64,000 nt of DNA from Sanguinoderma infundibulare (Eukaryota; Basidiomycota; Agaricomycetes; Polyporales; Polyporaceae). The stretch covers positions 2,480,001-2,544,000 of the forward strand of contig JAVLRN010000010.1 in the NCBI GenBank assembly GCA_032821775.1, in the 5' to 3' direction. Shown here piece after piece: positions 34,685 to 46,002 of the stretch (the first letter of the stretch is position 1; the number at the start of each line of letters is the position of its first letter). Made by a program: the position numbers and the translations under genes. Under the pieces are notes generated by a model. It saw only the letters and a program-made list of their open reading frames with translations, searched no databases and had not been told where the DNA came from.

Positions 34685-35870
34685 TCAGGAACCACATGCC
34701 TCGCTATACGATGGCGGCGGGGTCGGCGACACTTCACTCCTCGTACCATCTGCGCTGAGTCTGTTCTCCGGCGCGCCCCCGGTCGCAGCCCCCATGTCCA
34801 CGGGATCACCGGTTGGTTCTTCAGCGGGCATTGGTTGTCGCCAGAGTATCTGACTGCCGGCTACTCCGGCCCCAAGTTCAAGTTGAAGCGGGACCTGGAG
34901 AAATGGTCGTCAGCTCGCGAGGTCCCCGGAAATGCATTCGTCGCAACCTTTTCCCTAACATCCGAGCTCCACATTGCCGACCTGAGATGTGTAGCACCTC
35001 CTGATATCAAATAAAATGTCAATGGTTAGTACGGACGGTCGACTTGGATGTGTGACGTTTCTCACCAGCTTCTGACGATGCCCCGGCTGTCGCCACAGTA
35101 GAACTTCTTCCCACGGGCGGCAGTCCCGGAGGACCCTCAGACGAACCTGAGGTTGGCAGCGGAGTCTCTGTTTGTTCGCCGTCCGCTAAGTATAAATTTA
35201 ACCGGATGAGCTTAGCGTGAGGAAATCGAAAAGCGCACCTGCGAATGCGAATGGTGGTGTGTCCAGAGTGGATACTGGACTGGGGGACCGCAGGTGGTCC
35301 GAACTCCTACTAGTATGACTCCTACGACGCTTCCGACACGCGATGACGAGCGCGAGTGCAGCCAGGGCCGTGGCTGTCAGGCAGCCGATGACGATCCCCG
35401 CCACAATCCCGCCCTTTGCCACGCTGTCTCCGCTTGAGCTCGACTCGGACCCCGGATATGCCACAGGAGATGACGACAGGCCCACGGAGAGGGGAATTAC
35501 CACGGTTTGGGTCACGGAACCCGATATGGATGTAAGTGTGATGACGGTTGTTATCGTCGTGGAGAGCGCTGCACCGTCGGTTCCAGATATTGTTGAAGGC
35601 ACGGACGTCCGGTCCGTTTGGGTTATCCTGGTCTCCAACAAAGGGGATCCTGAGGAGGGTTGAGTTGTCGGGCTTGCACTGGGTGATTCGATTGGTGTAT
35701 TAGTCGAAGTCGAGGGTGCAATTGAGAAAAGATTGGAAGGGAACTCATGCTCCCGAGGCATGAGGAGTCCGGCCCATGTTGGATGACGAATGCGTCTGAT
35801 AGCAACCATTCGAAAGGGCCCTTCGGGCTGCGGTTTGTTGGACACGAAAGCGCGCAGTTGACTGCCTGCC
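34685..35870 (-). pseudogene. Membrane protein copy K, lacking signal peptide and most of the ectodomain
   Basis: From SQLRAFVSN (about 35870) leftwards K matches copy M through stalk, TM (GIVIGCLTATALAALALVI) and CRKRRRSHTSRSSD. The same three tail exons follow and end SPTPPPSYSEACGS at 34685. Upstream of SQLRAF the sequence jumps directly to what in M is promoter sequence (GGGGAGAC(G/A)GCGGGTCTGTTT), so about 280 bases with the ATG, signal peptide and FTFSWTGG are deleted. There is also a frameshift between FVSN and the stalk. The PPxY is altered to PPPSY. It cannot be secreted as it stands. Confidence 0.8.
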
Positions 35871-36464
35871 CGGGGAGACGGCGGGTCTGTTTGGACCGGG
35901 ATGGCTCGCTGTCCTTTTCTTGTAAAGGTGTTCCCACCTCGCTGCAATATCATTGGACACTCTATCGGTACGATGGACGCTTGGGATCGAGCGCGAATCG
36001 CTCACCGGCATAGGATGTTGTCGAGGGTGTCGAGGGCCGTGGGACGCGCAGTCACGGTGGAGAGTCGTTTCAAGAGGAAGGGGCATGCCCACCCACTGCA
36101 GGAGGTATTAAGTATTCAGGACCTGAGCATGATGCGCCGCTGCTGTGGATATCGTGACGCAGCATTGACGTTTGGTAACTGATCACCACGAAAGAAGTGA
36201 TAGGCCCCTGGATCGGAAGGAGCCCCGTCTGATGTTAGCATACCCCGCAGAGCAGCGAGAGCGAACACAACCCTCTCATTCGGGCAGTTTAAGAAGACCA
36301 ATACCCTAAACTGTGTGACGACTTAGGAAATTGTTAGGAAATCGAACAAGAACCCCAGTGATCATGACGCATCGTGTTACTTGTTGAGTCCGATGCCATG
36401 GCACTGGGCTATTCTGATGTACAGCATCTGACGTCCATGGGGAGGGCGACAATGTATGTACCGC
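35871..36464. repeat. Promoter flank of K, duplicated at 40960-41480
   Basis: Close copy of the flank upstream of M (TATCATTGGACA(C/T)(T/G)CTATC, GAGTCGTTTCAAGAGGAAGGGGCATGCCCACC, GGAAGGAGCCCCGTCTGATGTTAGCATACCCCGC). No gene. Confidence 0.6.
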
Positions 36465-37073
36465 CTATAGATGAACAAGAAGTTGGATATATAAAGGGCA
36501 GTACAGTGGGCGAATCAATGGAAGATGGTCCACTACGTGGAAGGAGGGAGGGTGCCCGATAAGATATACGGATGTGGGCGTATGGTCCAGATACCGCTGA
36601 GGGGTTAGTTCTAGTAGAGATGGAGGCGCACCTTCAGAAGTCAAGATACGTGGTTCCACAGTCAAATCCGAGGAACGCTTCCAGCGTCGACGCAGCCAGA
36701 CGACCAGTCCCACCAAACCCGCAACCACGGCGGCCGACCCGACGGGGATGCCAGCGATGGCCGCAGCGTTGACCCTCAGCGGCTTGCTAGATGGATGAGA
36801 GGACGGAGTCGGTCCGGCTGAAGAGGAAGTGTTTGAAGGAGCGTTCTGAGACGTTATTGAAGAGGAGAGTAACGCTGACGGACCTGAACTGGAAGAGGAC
36901 ATCAGCACGGAGCTGATGCTGCTTGAAGTCGAGGATGAGGATGATGTTGTCTCCGAGTCGGATGCCTGCGAGACGAATACTGTGGGCCCGGGAATGCTCG
37001 CAGAAGGGGACTCCTTAGGCGAAGGCCCAACGTTGGTGAACGCGAGGAGTACGAGAATTGCTTTCAGAAACAT
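36465..37073 (-). pseudogene. Membrane protein copy N (B type), no ectodomain and no tail
   Basis: ATG at 37073 gives a signal peptide (MFLKAILVLLAFTNVGPS), then immediately the stalk of B (ESPSASIPGPT.FVSQASDSETT, SSSSSGPSALLSSSITSQNA), the TM (AAAIAGIPVGSAAVVAGLVGLVVWLRRRWKR) and TVEPRILTSEG up to the same GTGCGCC donor as in B. No tail exon follows; read-through gives 50 unrelated residues to a stop at 36465. The FTFSWTGG domain is deleted. It encodes at most a short membrane stub. Confidence 0.7.
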
Positions 37074-37814
37074 TGCTGTGCACGTCTTTGGCAGATCTGT
37101 ATGAAAGGCGAGCGAAGCGAAGATATTAGAGAATGTGCGACACTCGAGCGAGATGCTGAGCTGGTGCATCCGCGTGGCCTGAGGAAACCGACAGTGATAG
37201 ACTGCACTAGAATCGGTTGAAATGGCGTTGAATCGACCCCGGCAAATCAGTGCGATCGTGGCGGCCAACAAGAACATATGAAGCCGCTGGTAACCTAGTC
37301 AAATGAGTGGTTCACTACTCGGGCGCGCACACGAACATTTGACTTTGCCTCGTGCACGGTTCCTTGCTTTCATGGAACCAGTGCACAGACGGTGACAGAC
37401 CCGATCGGGGATATGAAGGTCTTTGCGCATCGGGGTTACGGAGGTGATTTGTGTCCGCTAGAAGCATATCATAGGTGAGCCAGCTAGTCCCACACATCAC
37501 CAGACTTGGACTCACAGCTGGCTTGGGCAGCGACCGGGGGTGTCTGTGGCGTAAGATGGAATCGCACAGCGCAAGTGTCAAGGTATGTTCCAGAACAATC
37601 GGGGGAGCAACACACAAGATTGTGCAAGGTACCGTGGATGAGCAGTGCAAAGTCAACTTTCGCGGTAGGTAAATTGCTTATCTTGATCTCCGGCGTTGCT
37701 CCGGCATCCTCCGATCTTGAGTACACGTGAAGTTGACCAATAACGCTGGAACTGGGGACGCGCGTCGTCCGCTGCTGTCCCTATCCCACACCCTGTAACG
37801 TTGGAGATACTGCG
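37074..37814. other. Flank of N and promoter of the first ubiquitin-like gene
   Basis: 37080-37290 is the flank also found at 5990-6240. No gene recognised at 37300-37814. Confidence 0.35.
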
Positions 37815-39252
37815 ATGGCGACTTCAAACACCATGGTACGCGTCAAGTGGCAGTCGCGCACCGCGGCCTTTGCGAACGACTCTGTCGAGGTGAGAGACAT
37901 CCGTGGAGATCATACACCGGAAGTGGACTGATGCGTATCCAAACGTGCAAGAACATCATCCAGAAAGCATCTGGTCATTTTCGCTTGGGCTCCATCCAAC
38001 CGGACCTGGTTCTTCTTGGCGAGCTGGACGGCGAGGAGCTGGAGGTGACAGACGATGTCCTGGGACTCCTTCCGCAACGCGCGACCCTCATTCTCTCTCG
38101 GATTCAGCAAGAGGACATGACGTATCTGAATGAAGCTCAGCGCATGAACGCGGTCAGACGAGATTCACATGTCTGCTCCGAGGACTCCCAGCCTTTCCCA
38201 TCAATCCCGCCCTCTCGTATCGCAATACCTCGGGGGATGTTTGTATGGATCATAACGTAAGCGTTGGTGACCCTTCTATCGTGATGTCCTATCACGTCGG
38301 TATGAATGGGACTGAGGTATGGCACAGACTTTACAGGAAGACCTATGCGGTCAATTGCGAAACCTCGGACACGATTGACGAGCTCAAAGCTAAGATTCAG
38401 GACAAAGAAGGGATATCCCCGGACCTGCAGCGCCTTATCTTTGCCGGACGGCAACTCGAAGATGGCCGTATGCTGTCAGACTATAACATCCAGAGGGAAA
38501 GCGTCATCCATTTTGTCTCGCGGCTTCGCGGTGGAAAGCCGGTCATCTATCTCTTCCCCGCCACACTGATACCAGACGTCACCGTCTCTGTGACACTCGT
38601 ACCCCAGTGGTCGTTCTCCCACGTTTATCCCTTGTCCCCCTCCAAGTCCCTGGGAGATGGACGAGAGCGCATCGACTGGTCGGTGTCAGCTCGACCGGAC
38701 GGAGCACTCGTCGAGAAGGGCACGGGGCTTGAGCTGTCGTACCTCTTCTGGGAGGCGGACACCAATGTCGCCCTTCCGCCAAGCCCTCCCCTCGAAGCCG
38801 CCGACAGTCTTCGCGTCGAGCACTTCGACCCGGCCTACCCACAGCTCACCCCCGACTTTCCGACCACCGTTCTCCTCCCGTTCGCGCAGCTGCTCCCCTA
38901 TCTCGATGCCACACTGAAGGCTCTCTCGCTGCACGCCTCCGCACGCAACGACTTCATCACCTACTGGCTGCCGAAGCTCTCGAAGGCGCCGTACGTCGCG
39001 CTCCGGTTCCTTCCCCAGCGCGCATACGAGCGCGCGGCGGAGCTCACCGTCGAGCCGCCGCCGGACGTCGTGACGCGCGTGTTCATGCTCTTCCGCGGTG
39101 TCGCGGCGGATGAGGCTGCGTCTGCGGAATGGGAGGGGGCACGCGCGCGTGTGGGGAAGGTCGATTGGGTCGACGTTGTGGGTGTTCGGGGCGAGGCGTG
39201 GGACGGCGGTTTGTTCAGGGTGTTGGAGTGGGGCGCGATGGAGGTGCTATGA
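37815..39252 (+). CDS. Double ubiquitin-like protein fused to a GKPVIYLFP domain, copy 1
   Basis: Exons 37815-37889, 37952-38256 and 38337-39252 keep one frame for 431 residues. Residues 1-80 form a divergent ubiquitin-like fold ([12 protein letters not shown]...[17 protein letters not shown]). Residues about 121-193 are a clear ubiquitin domain ([42 protein letters not shown]) ending RLRGG. The conserved agaricomycete domain [12 protein letters not shown]...FEAD/YLFWEAD...[22 protein letters not shown]...[12 protein letters not shown] follows at once. Residues matching ubiquitin Lys48 and Lys63 are Arg, while Ile44 and the C-terminal LRGG are kept. Whether the fusion is cleaved after GG is unknown. 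The C-terminal domain is of unknown function. The gene lies between membrane-protein copies N and M in a duplicated block. Confidence 0.85.
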
Positions 39253-39586
39253 ATGCAGGCTTTTCTGTCTCATGCTGATAGTCATGTCGATGGCGCTGTC
39301 AGTCGTCGATAGTCCGCAAGTAAGGTGTTGTATTCCGGATAGCGTGGATGGGGCAAGTAATGATACAGCACGACAATTGCACAAAGGAGACATGTCCACC
39401 GAGACTCCAAGACCAGCGCCGTATGGGCGGAGAAAGAGGAAAGAAGAACGAAGACCTAACGATACAATGAGGGTAATATACATACGACAATCCTCAAGAT
39501 CTAGAACGGAAAGAAAGACAGAATGAATGAATGGAAGGCGACACATGTCTACGTATGTCTGAACTCACACTGGATCCACGCACTGT
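39253..39586. repeat. 3' flank of ubiquitin-like gene, repeated at 43646-43990
   Basis: Nearly identical to 43646-43990. The identity ends at CACGCACTGT (39577-39586 and 43982-43991). To the right of 39586 the sequence is that of the K tail, so this is the junction of the tandem duplication. Confidence 0.8.
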
Positions 39587-40958
39587 CGGTCGCAGCCCCC
39601 ATGTCCACGGGATCACCGGTTGGTTCTTCAGCGGGCATTGGTTGTCGCCAGAGTATCTGACTGCCGGCTACTCCGGCCCCAAGTTCAAGTTGAAGCGGGA
39701 CCTGGAGAAATGGTCGTCAGCTCGCGAGGTCCCCGGAAATGCATTCGTCGTAACCTTTTCCCTAACGTCCGAGCTCCACATTGCCGACCCGAGATGTCTG
39801 CTACCTCCTGATATCAAATCAAATGTCAATGGTGAGTACGGACGGTCAACCTGGATGTGTGACGTTTCTCACCAGCTTCTGACGATGCCCCGGCTGTCGC
39901 CACAGTAGAACTTCTTCCCACGGGCGGCAGTCCCGGCGCGCCCTCAGACGAACCTGAGGTTGGCAGCGGAGTCTCTGTTTGTTCGCCGTCCGCTAAGTAT
40001 AAACTTAACCCGATGAGCCTAGCGTGAAGACATCGAAAAGCGCACCTGCGAATGCGAATGGTGGTGTGTCCAGAGTGGATACTGGACTGGGGGACCGCAG
40101 GTGGTCCGAACTCCTACTAGTATGACTCCTACGACGCTTCCGACACGCGATGATGAGCGCGAGTGCAGCCAGGGCCGTGGCTGTCAGGCAGGCGATGACG
40201 ATCCCCACCACAATCCCGCCCTTTGCCACGATGTGTCCGCTTGAGCTCGACTCGGACCCCGGATTTGCCACAGGAGAGGACGAGGGGCGGGTGGGAAGGG
40301 AAGCTATTACAGTTTGGGTCACAGAACCCCATACAGACGTGGATGTGAGCACAGTGGTTATCGTCGCGGAGAGCGTCGCACCGTCGTTGCTTGTTGCTTC
40401 TTCGGATATTGTTGAAAACACAGACGTCCGGTCCGTTTGGGTTATCGCGGTCTCCGACGAACTTGGGGATCCTGAGGAGGGTTGAGCTGGTGGGCTTGCA
40501 CTTAGCGAGTGGATTGAGAAAATTGGTGAAGGGATAGGGATGCTCAGGCTTGTACGTGAACCGGTTGCGGCCCCAAGTGACGGTGAACCTATGTTTCCGA
40601 GGCATGATGAGTCCGGCCCAGGCTGGATGACGAATACATCTGATAGGGACGACATGAAAGGGTCCCTCGGGCCGGTGTTGTTGGACACGAAAGCGCGCAG
40701 TTGACTGCTTGCCCGGAAATCGGTGTCCCATTCTAATGAGTGATCATTTGTGGGGCCGAGCTTTCGACTTTCCAGGCCAACATCCTGGGTAATGGTCACA
40801 TAAAAGGGAGGAGTCCCACCTGTCCAGGAGAACGTGAAGGGTTCGCACTGAGTCGGAGCCGGGCTGATGGGCGCGAGTGTGATCTCGCTTGCGATAACGG
40901 AGAGGAAGACAGTGAAAGTTAGGATGAGCTCTGCGAAAAGGAGGCGAGAGAGAGACAT
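39549..40958 (-). CDS. Type I membrane protein copy M, tail truncated at a duplication junction
   Basis: Exons 40958-40046, 39992-39873, 39807-39755 and 39701-39549 (donors GTGCGC, GTGAGA, GTTACG) give 412 residues. Signal peptide MSLSRLLFAELILTFTVFLSVIA; ectodomain CEPFTFSWTGGTPPFYVTIT up to PDSSCLGN; Ser/Thr stalk; TM (GIVIACLTATALAALALII) followed by ACRKRRR. The tail follows J and K up to DPVDMGAATD and then, past 39587, runs into the duplicated flank of the ubiquitin-like gene and stops after 13 foreign residues. The PPxY end is therefore lost. It is otherwise intact; it complements K, which keeps the tail but has lost the head. Confidence 0.8.
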
Positions 40959-41639
40959 CTGGGCAATTTGTGGGATCCTTTCTTGGGGAGACAGCGGGTC
41001 TGTTTTGACCGGGATGGATCGCTGTTCTTGTCTCGTAGAGGTGGTCCCACCTCGCTGCCATATCATTGGACATGCTATCAGTACATTGGATGCTTGGGAT
41101 CGAGCGCGAATCGCTCACCGGCGTAGGAGGGTGTCGAGGGTGTCGAAGGCTGTGGCACGCACGGTCACTGTGGAGAGTCGTTTCAAGAGGAAGGGGCATG
41201 CCCACCCGCTGCTGGAAGTATTAAATATTCAGGATCTGAACACGATGCACCGCTGTTGCGAATGCGATGACGCGGCATTGACGTTTGATAACTGACCACC
41301 GCGATGGATGTGATAGGCCGCTGGATCGGAAGGAGCCCCGTCTGATGTTAGCATACCCCGCGGAGCAGCAAGAGCGAGCACAAACCTCTCATCCGGGCGG
41401 TTCAAGAAGACCAATACCCTAAACTGTGTAGCGATTTAGCAGATTGTTAGGAAATCGAACAAGAACCCCAGTGATTGCGACGAACCATGTCACTTGTCGA
41501 GTCCGATGCCATGGCACTGGGCTGTTCTGACATTGAGCATCTGGTGTCCATAGCGAGGGCGACAATGTATGTACCGCCTGTAGATGAACAGATATAGACG
41601 GTAGTACAGTGGGTGAATCAATGGAAGACGGTCCACTAC
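40959..41639. repeat. Promoter flank of M and 3' flank of O
   Basis: Close copy of 35880-36540. No gene. Confidence 0.55.
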
Positions 41640-41930
41640 GCGGAAGAAGGGAGGGTGCCCGATAAAAGATATACAGATGTGGGCGTATGGGCGAGATGCA
41701 GCTGAGGGGCTAATTCTAGTAGACATGGAGGCGCACCTTCAAAAGTCAAAATACGTGGTTCCACAGTCAAATTCGAGGAACGCTGCGAGCGTCGACGCAG
41801 CCAGACGACCAGTCCGATCAAACCTGCAACCATGGCGGCCGACCTAATGGCGATGCCAGCGATGGCCGCAGCGTTGAACCTCAGCGGCTTGCTATATGCA
41901 TGACAGGACGGAGTCAGTCTAAACGGGCGG
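41640..41930 (-). pseudogene. Membrane protein copy O (B type), TM fragment
   Basis: Only AYSKPLRFNAAAIAGIAIRSA to LVVWLRRRSQRSSNLTVEPRILTFEG remains, the TM and juxtamembrane part of B and N. Upstream of about 41925 the similarity ends abruptly in GC-rich sequence, so signal peptide and stalk are gone. The donor is followed by no tail exon. Confidence 0.7.
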
Positions 41931-42212
41931 GTAGTAAGCGCCCGCGGAGCCGTTGTGCGAGCGACACTGCCACAACGAAAGGCGGTTGTTCCACCACAAC
42001 CTTCATCAACTTCTACATCGTAGAGGCAAGTGCCAATGGTTCGTTTGAAAATGCTCTCACTGATACTGACGCGTTGCATTGTTGTTAGTTGACGCGCTTT
42101 CGCTGACACTAAGCAGAAAGCTCAGCGTGCCACGTCACAGCGACAACTTTGAAAGTAGTCACGGTCCAGGTATGTCCACAACCAGCGACGGCCAAGGGCC
42201 TTGCTAGCTGTC
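41931..42212. other. Upstream of the second ubiquitin-like gene
   Basis: No feature recognised. The sequence does not resemble the corresponding stretch upstream of copy 1. Confidence 0.3.
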
Positions 42213-43645
42213 ATGAATGAACCCTATCCATCGTTCAGAATGCCGGCCACTCGCCAAAAAGCGAGTCTCATCACGTCCAGAGGCCGTGTGGTCCCCGTGA
42301 AATGGAAGTCGCGGTGCGTGGGTCTGCTCGACACCTCGGTTGAGGTGCGTCGTTCCGATTCGAATTATTTTTGCGACATTCCAAGTAACTGCGTGCATAT
42401 AGAGCATCATTAAGGAGGCATCGACCTATTTTCGTCTCTAGCCCATAGTGGACGAATTGGTCCTTGTAGGGACAATCGACGGTGTGGAGATGGAGCTGAC
42501 CGACGACAGCCTCCCACTGGCACTGGCGCCCAAAGGCGCATCGGTGGTACTCACTAGGATCAAGCAGGAAGATGGCGATTTGGACAACAAAGCGAGCGGG
42601 GAGTCATCAGAGGCCTCCTTTAGTATATATGCCAAGACGTGCGTACTGAGTTATCATGTCAAAACATACCGGTCTTCACGCGCTCCGTATTTCTAGCATG
42701 ACAGGACGCACACTGACCCTTCAAGTCAAAGGGTCTACAACTGTCGAAACGTTGCAGGAGATCATCAGAGACAGGTTGGGTCTACCGTCATGCAAGTCCT
42801 GTAAAGTGAGGCCGATTTTCAGGGGCACAACCCTCAAAGTCGGGCACCGCCTTTCTGACTACTCGCTCACCGACGGGTGCACCATCCACATCATCACTCT
42901 CATGAGCGGCGGGAAGCCCGTGATTTACCTCTTCCCTCCAGCGCCCATCCCTTCTACTACGGTCGCCGTCCACCTCCATCCTCACTGGTCGTTCACGCAC
43001 CTCTATCCTCTCCCAACCTCCTCGGAACAGCTGCCTGTCCACGGGTCGCGCAGCGCAACTTGGTCCGTATCCGCCAGCCCGGACGGAACCCTCGTCGAGC
43101 GCGGCACTGGACTCGAGCTCTCCTATCTCTTCTGGGAGGCCGACACGGACCCGCACGCACCCCCGAGTCCCATCGAACCCAGTACCGCGTCCACGTCCAC
43201 GTCCACGTCGGAGCACTTCGACCCGGCATACCCACGCCTCACCCCCGACTTCCCAACAACCGTCCTCCTCCCCTTCGCCGAGCTCCTCCCATACCTCGAC
43301 CGTGCCCTCAAGGCGCTCTCTCTGCACACGGCGGCGCGCAACGACTTCATCACCTACTGGCTGCCGAAGCTCTCGAAGGCGCCGTACGTCGCGCTCCGGT
43401 TCCTCCCCCAGCGCGCGTACGAGCGCGCGGCGGAGCTCACCGTCGAGCCGCGGCCGGACGTCGTGACACGCGTGTTCATGCTCTTCCGCGGGGTCGTGGC
43501 GGACGAGGCTGCGTCTGCGGAATGGGAGGGGGCACGCGCGCGTGTGGGGAAGGTCGATTGGGTCGACGTTGTGGGTGTTCGGGGCGAGGCGTGGGACAGC
43601 GGTTTGTTCAGGGTGTTGGAGTGGGGCGCGATGGAGGTGCTGTGA
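42213..43645 (+). CDS. Double ubiquitin-like protein fused to a GKPVIYLFP domain, copy 2
   Basis: Exons 42213-42344, 42442-42638 and 42697-43645 give 425 residues with the same intron phases as copy 1. The first ubiquitin-like part (VVPVKWKSRCVGLLDTSVE...DELVLVGTIDGVEMELTDD) and the second (GRTLTLQVKGSTTVETLQEI, IFRGTTLKVGHRLSDYSL) are far more diverged from ubiquitin. The junction reads [12 protein letters not shown], so the Arg residues of LRGG are lost. The C-terminal domain is almost identical to copy 1 from [17 protein letters not shown] onwards. A GTCCAC hexamer run at 43188-43210 gives STSTSTS. Confidence 0.85.
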
Positions 43646-44216
43646 ACGCAGGTTTTGCTTTCTCATGCCGATAGTCATGTTGATGGTGCTGTCTGTCGTC
43701 GATGGTCCGCGAGTAAGGGCGTATTCATAATTCCGGATAGCGTGGATGGGGCAAGTTACAAGTAATGATACAGCACGACAATTGCACTAAGGAGACATGT
43801 CCACAGAGACTCCAAGACCAGCGCCGTATGGGCGGAGAAAGAGGAAAGAAGAACGAAGACCTAACGATACAATGAGAGTAATATACATACTGCAATCCCC
43901 AAGATCTAGAACGGAAAGAAAGACAGAATGAATGAATGGAAGACGACACATGTCTACGTATGTCTGAACTCACACTGGATCCACGCACTGTATATGCTAT
44001 ATAGGCTGCAAGAAGCAAAGCCCACACCCCTGCAACTCGACCGCGCCGCCGCTCGATGTTCCTCCCCGAGAACCGAGAACCAAGAAGTCAGCGACGGCCG
44101 TCGCGAGCTGCACCTGTTGGCATCGCCGGCACCGCTTCGATCGCGATAGGATGCGGACGCCCTGTTCGATCCCATCCCGATCCAGAAACGCTGCCCAGAG
44201 CGACAGATGGTATCCT

Positions 44217-45781
44217 TCAACTTGCGCCCTCGCTCTCCCGTGGCGCCGCCGCCGTGCCCCACTCCACGGGCGACCCAGGCGGAGAGATGTGGCTAGGGAC
44301 GTCCGACATCCGATACGAGTAATAAGACCCGGAGGACAGCGTGCGGATCGGCGGGCCGAGGTTGAGGTCGAGGTTGATGAGAGGGAGCTTCGGGACGGAT
44401 AACTTGGATGAGGATGAGGTTGAGGTCGAGTCGTTGCCTGTACGCACGCACGCACGCTCGAGTGAGAAGAGAGGAAGAATGAATGGTGACGGCGCCCTAC
44501 TGCTTCCGCTGGAGCGTTGGGAGGACTGCAACGCCCTGCCCGATTCGGTAGCCAGAGAAGACGCGGGACGGGGCTGGTTCGCGCGGTCGGGCGACGAGAT
44601 CAAGATCACGGTTTCCCGGATACCGGATGGCGCAGGCTTCTTCGACGCGGGGAAGGGCGGCTCTGGGGCAGATGAGCTAGTAAAGGACACACGAGAAAGG
44701 GAGAGAGAAATAATGGAGACGTACTTGTCATGGCGATCGTGGTCTGGGCCGACGCACGACGGGTGCGTCGAAAGAGCCAGAGGAAGAACAACGTGGTCAA
44801 GACACTCGCGGTCGCCGCGGCGCTAATGATGATGCCCACGATGGTGCCAGTGCTGGTACATTGACAGGAGTGAAATGTCGAGGATGAGGCAGGAGCACTG
44901 GGAGATGACATGGATGAAGGACCGGATGTCTGCTCGTTCACGTTAAGACGACTGGGCAGCTTCGATGGACACAAAATATCCGTTCAGACTCACCTGAAGA
45001 GACGTTGAAGGCACGGAAAGATGGGATGTGGGGGTAGAAAGGAGTGGTAACGACAGACTAGAAGAGGGAGTCTGGGTAGCAATCGACAAAAGAACTGTGC
45101 TCGAGATTGAAAAGGAAGAGGAGGAGGTTGAAGGAGCCCCAGTCTCGATAGTCTGCGTAGTTGGTTCCGGCCCACATCCTCCCAACTCGAAACACACTAG
45201 ACTCGGACTAGGGGACTCCATGAAGCGAGTGGGGACGGGAGGGTCTAGGGAACGTATGGAGGGGGCTCACAGACAACATCGCGTTCATATATGGGCAGTA
45301 GCCTGAGCGGCCCTGGCCAGTAACCATCCCGAAGACGGACGGGAACGGAAACGGTATGCGTTTTCTGCGGGACCTTATACCTGGCTGCTTCGAAGCATGT
45401 GGCAGCTCTGACAGCAAGCACTGCGGGTAAGGACTTCGAGAAACGAAGAACACCGGAGCGTCCGCGGCGTGGCGTCCAATGGGCGTAGCCGTACCGTCTC
45501 GAGGGTGGCCGCGATCTCTGAGTTTGACAGAGGTAAACAGGCGCCTCCAGCAAGTCGCAACAGACAGATGGGCTATATTCGGATATAGACGGAGCCTGAC
45601 ACAGGTTGACGGAGGATCCTTGACGGAAACAGACTCCCTGAATAGACGGGAGGCTCGCTGGTCGTCGTCTTGAGTAATATCCGAGTCCAAGCAGCAACTC
45701 GCATTGGAATCGCGCAATTCCAGAATAAGCCAAGGAATGGCAACACAGCAGGCACTGACATGAGATGATGAAGAGGAACAA
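44217..45781 (-). CDS. Single-pass membrane protein copy Q (head uncertain)
   Basis: Sure parts: a Ser/Thr stalk on an exon ending at a GTGAGT donor near 44995; a second exon (about 44940-44727) with STFHSCQCTSTG and the TM TIVGIIISAAATASVLTTLFFLWLF followed by RRTRR; and a tail from about 44668 to the stop at 44217 (LPLINLDLNLGPP, SYYSYRMSDVPSHISPPGSP...SEGAS) with no PPxY. A signal-peptide-like start is at 45781 (MFLFIISCQCLLCCHSLAYSG, then RFQCELLLGLG), but between about 45680 and 45221 I could not build a convincing ectodomain, so the 5' half of this model is tentative. It lies just beyond the tandem block and may be the ancestral right neighbour. Confidence 0.55.
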
Positions 45782-46002
45782 CGAGACAAGTGGTCAAGAG
45801 GAGGAGATGAGTCAGGACCGCATCCTCGTGGCTTTGTTTGTACTACTTTGTACGGGGCACTTGCACCGCATCGCCCTGGTCTTGTGACATACTTGCGACT
45901 TTCTCTCCGGCGAACGGGGCCCCCAGCCAGCACACTTATTGCTCTTAACGTCGACTCTGGCAAGCTCGCGGCGCCGACTCAGATCCCCTCGAGCCGTCTC
46001 CA

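Noticed and set aside
38245..38336. First ubiquitin-like gene starting at the in-frame ATG 38245
   Set aside because: It would read through a good GTAAGC...TTTACAG intron and omit the first ubiquitin-like part, which copy 2 also has in the same exon layout.
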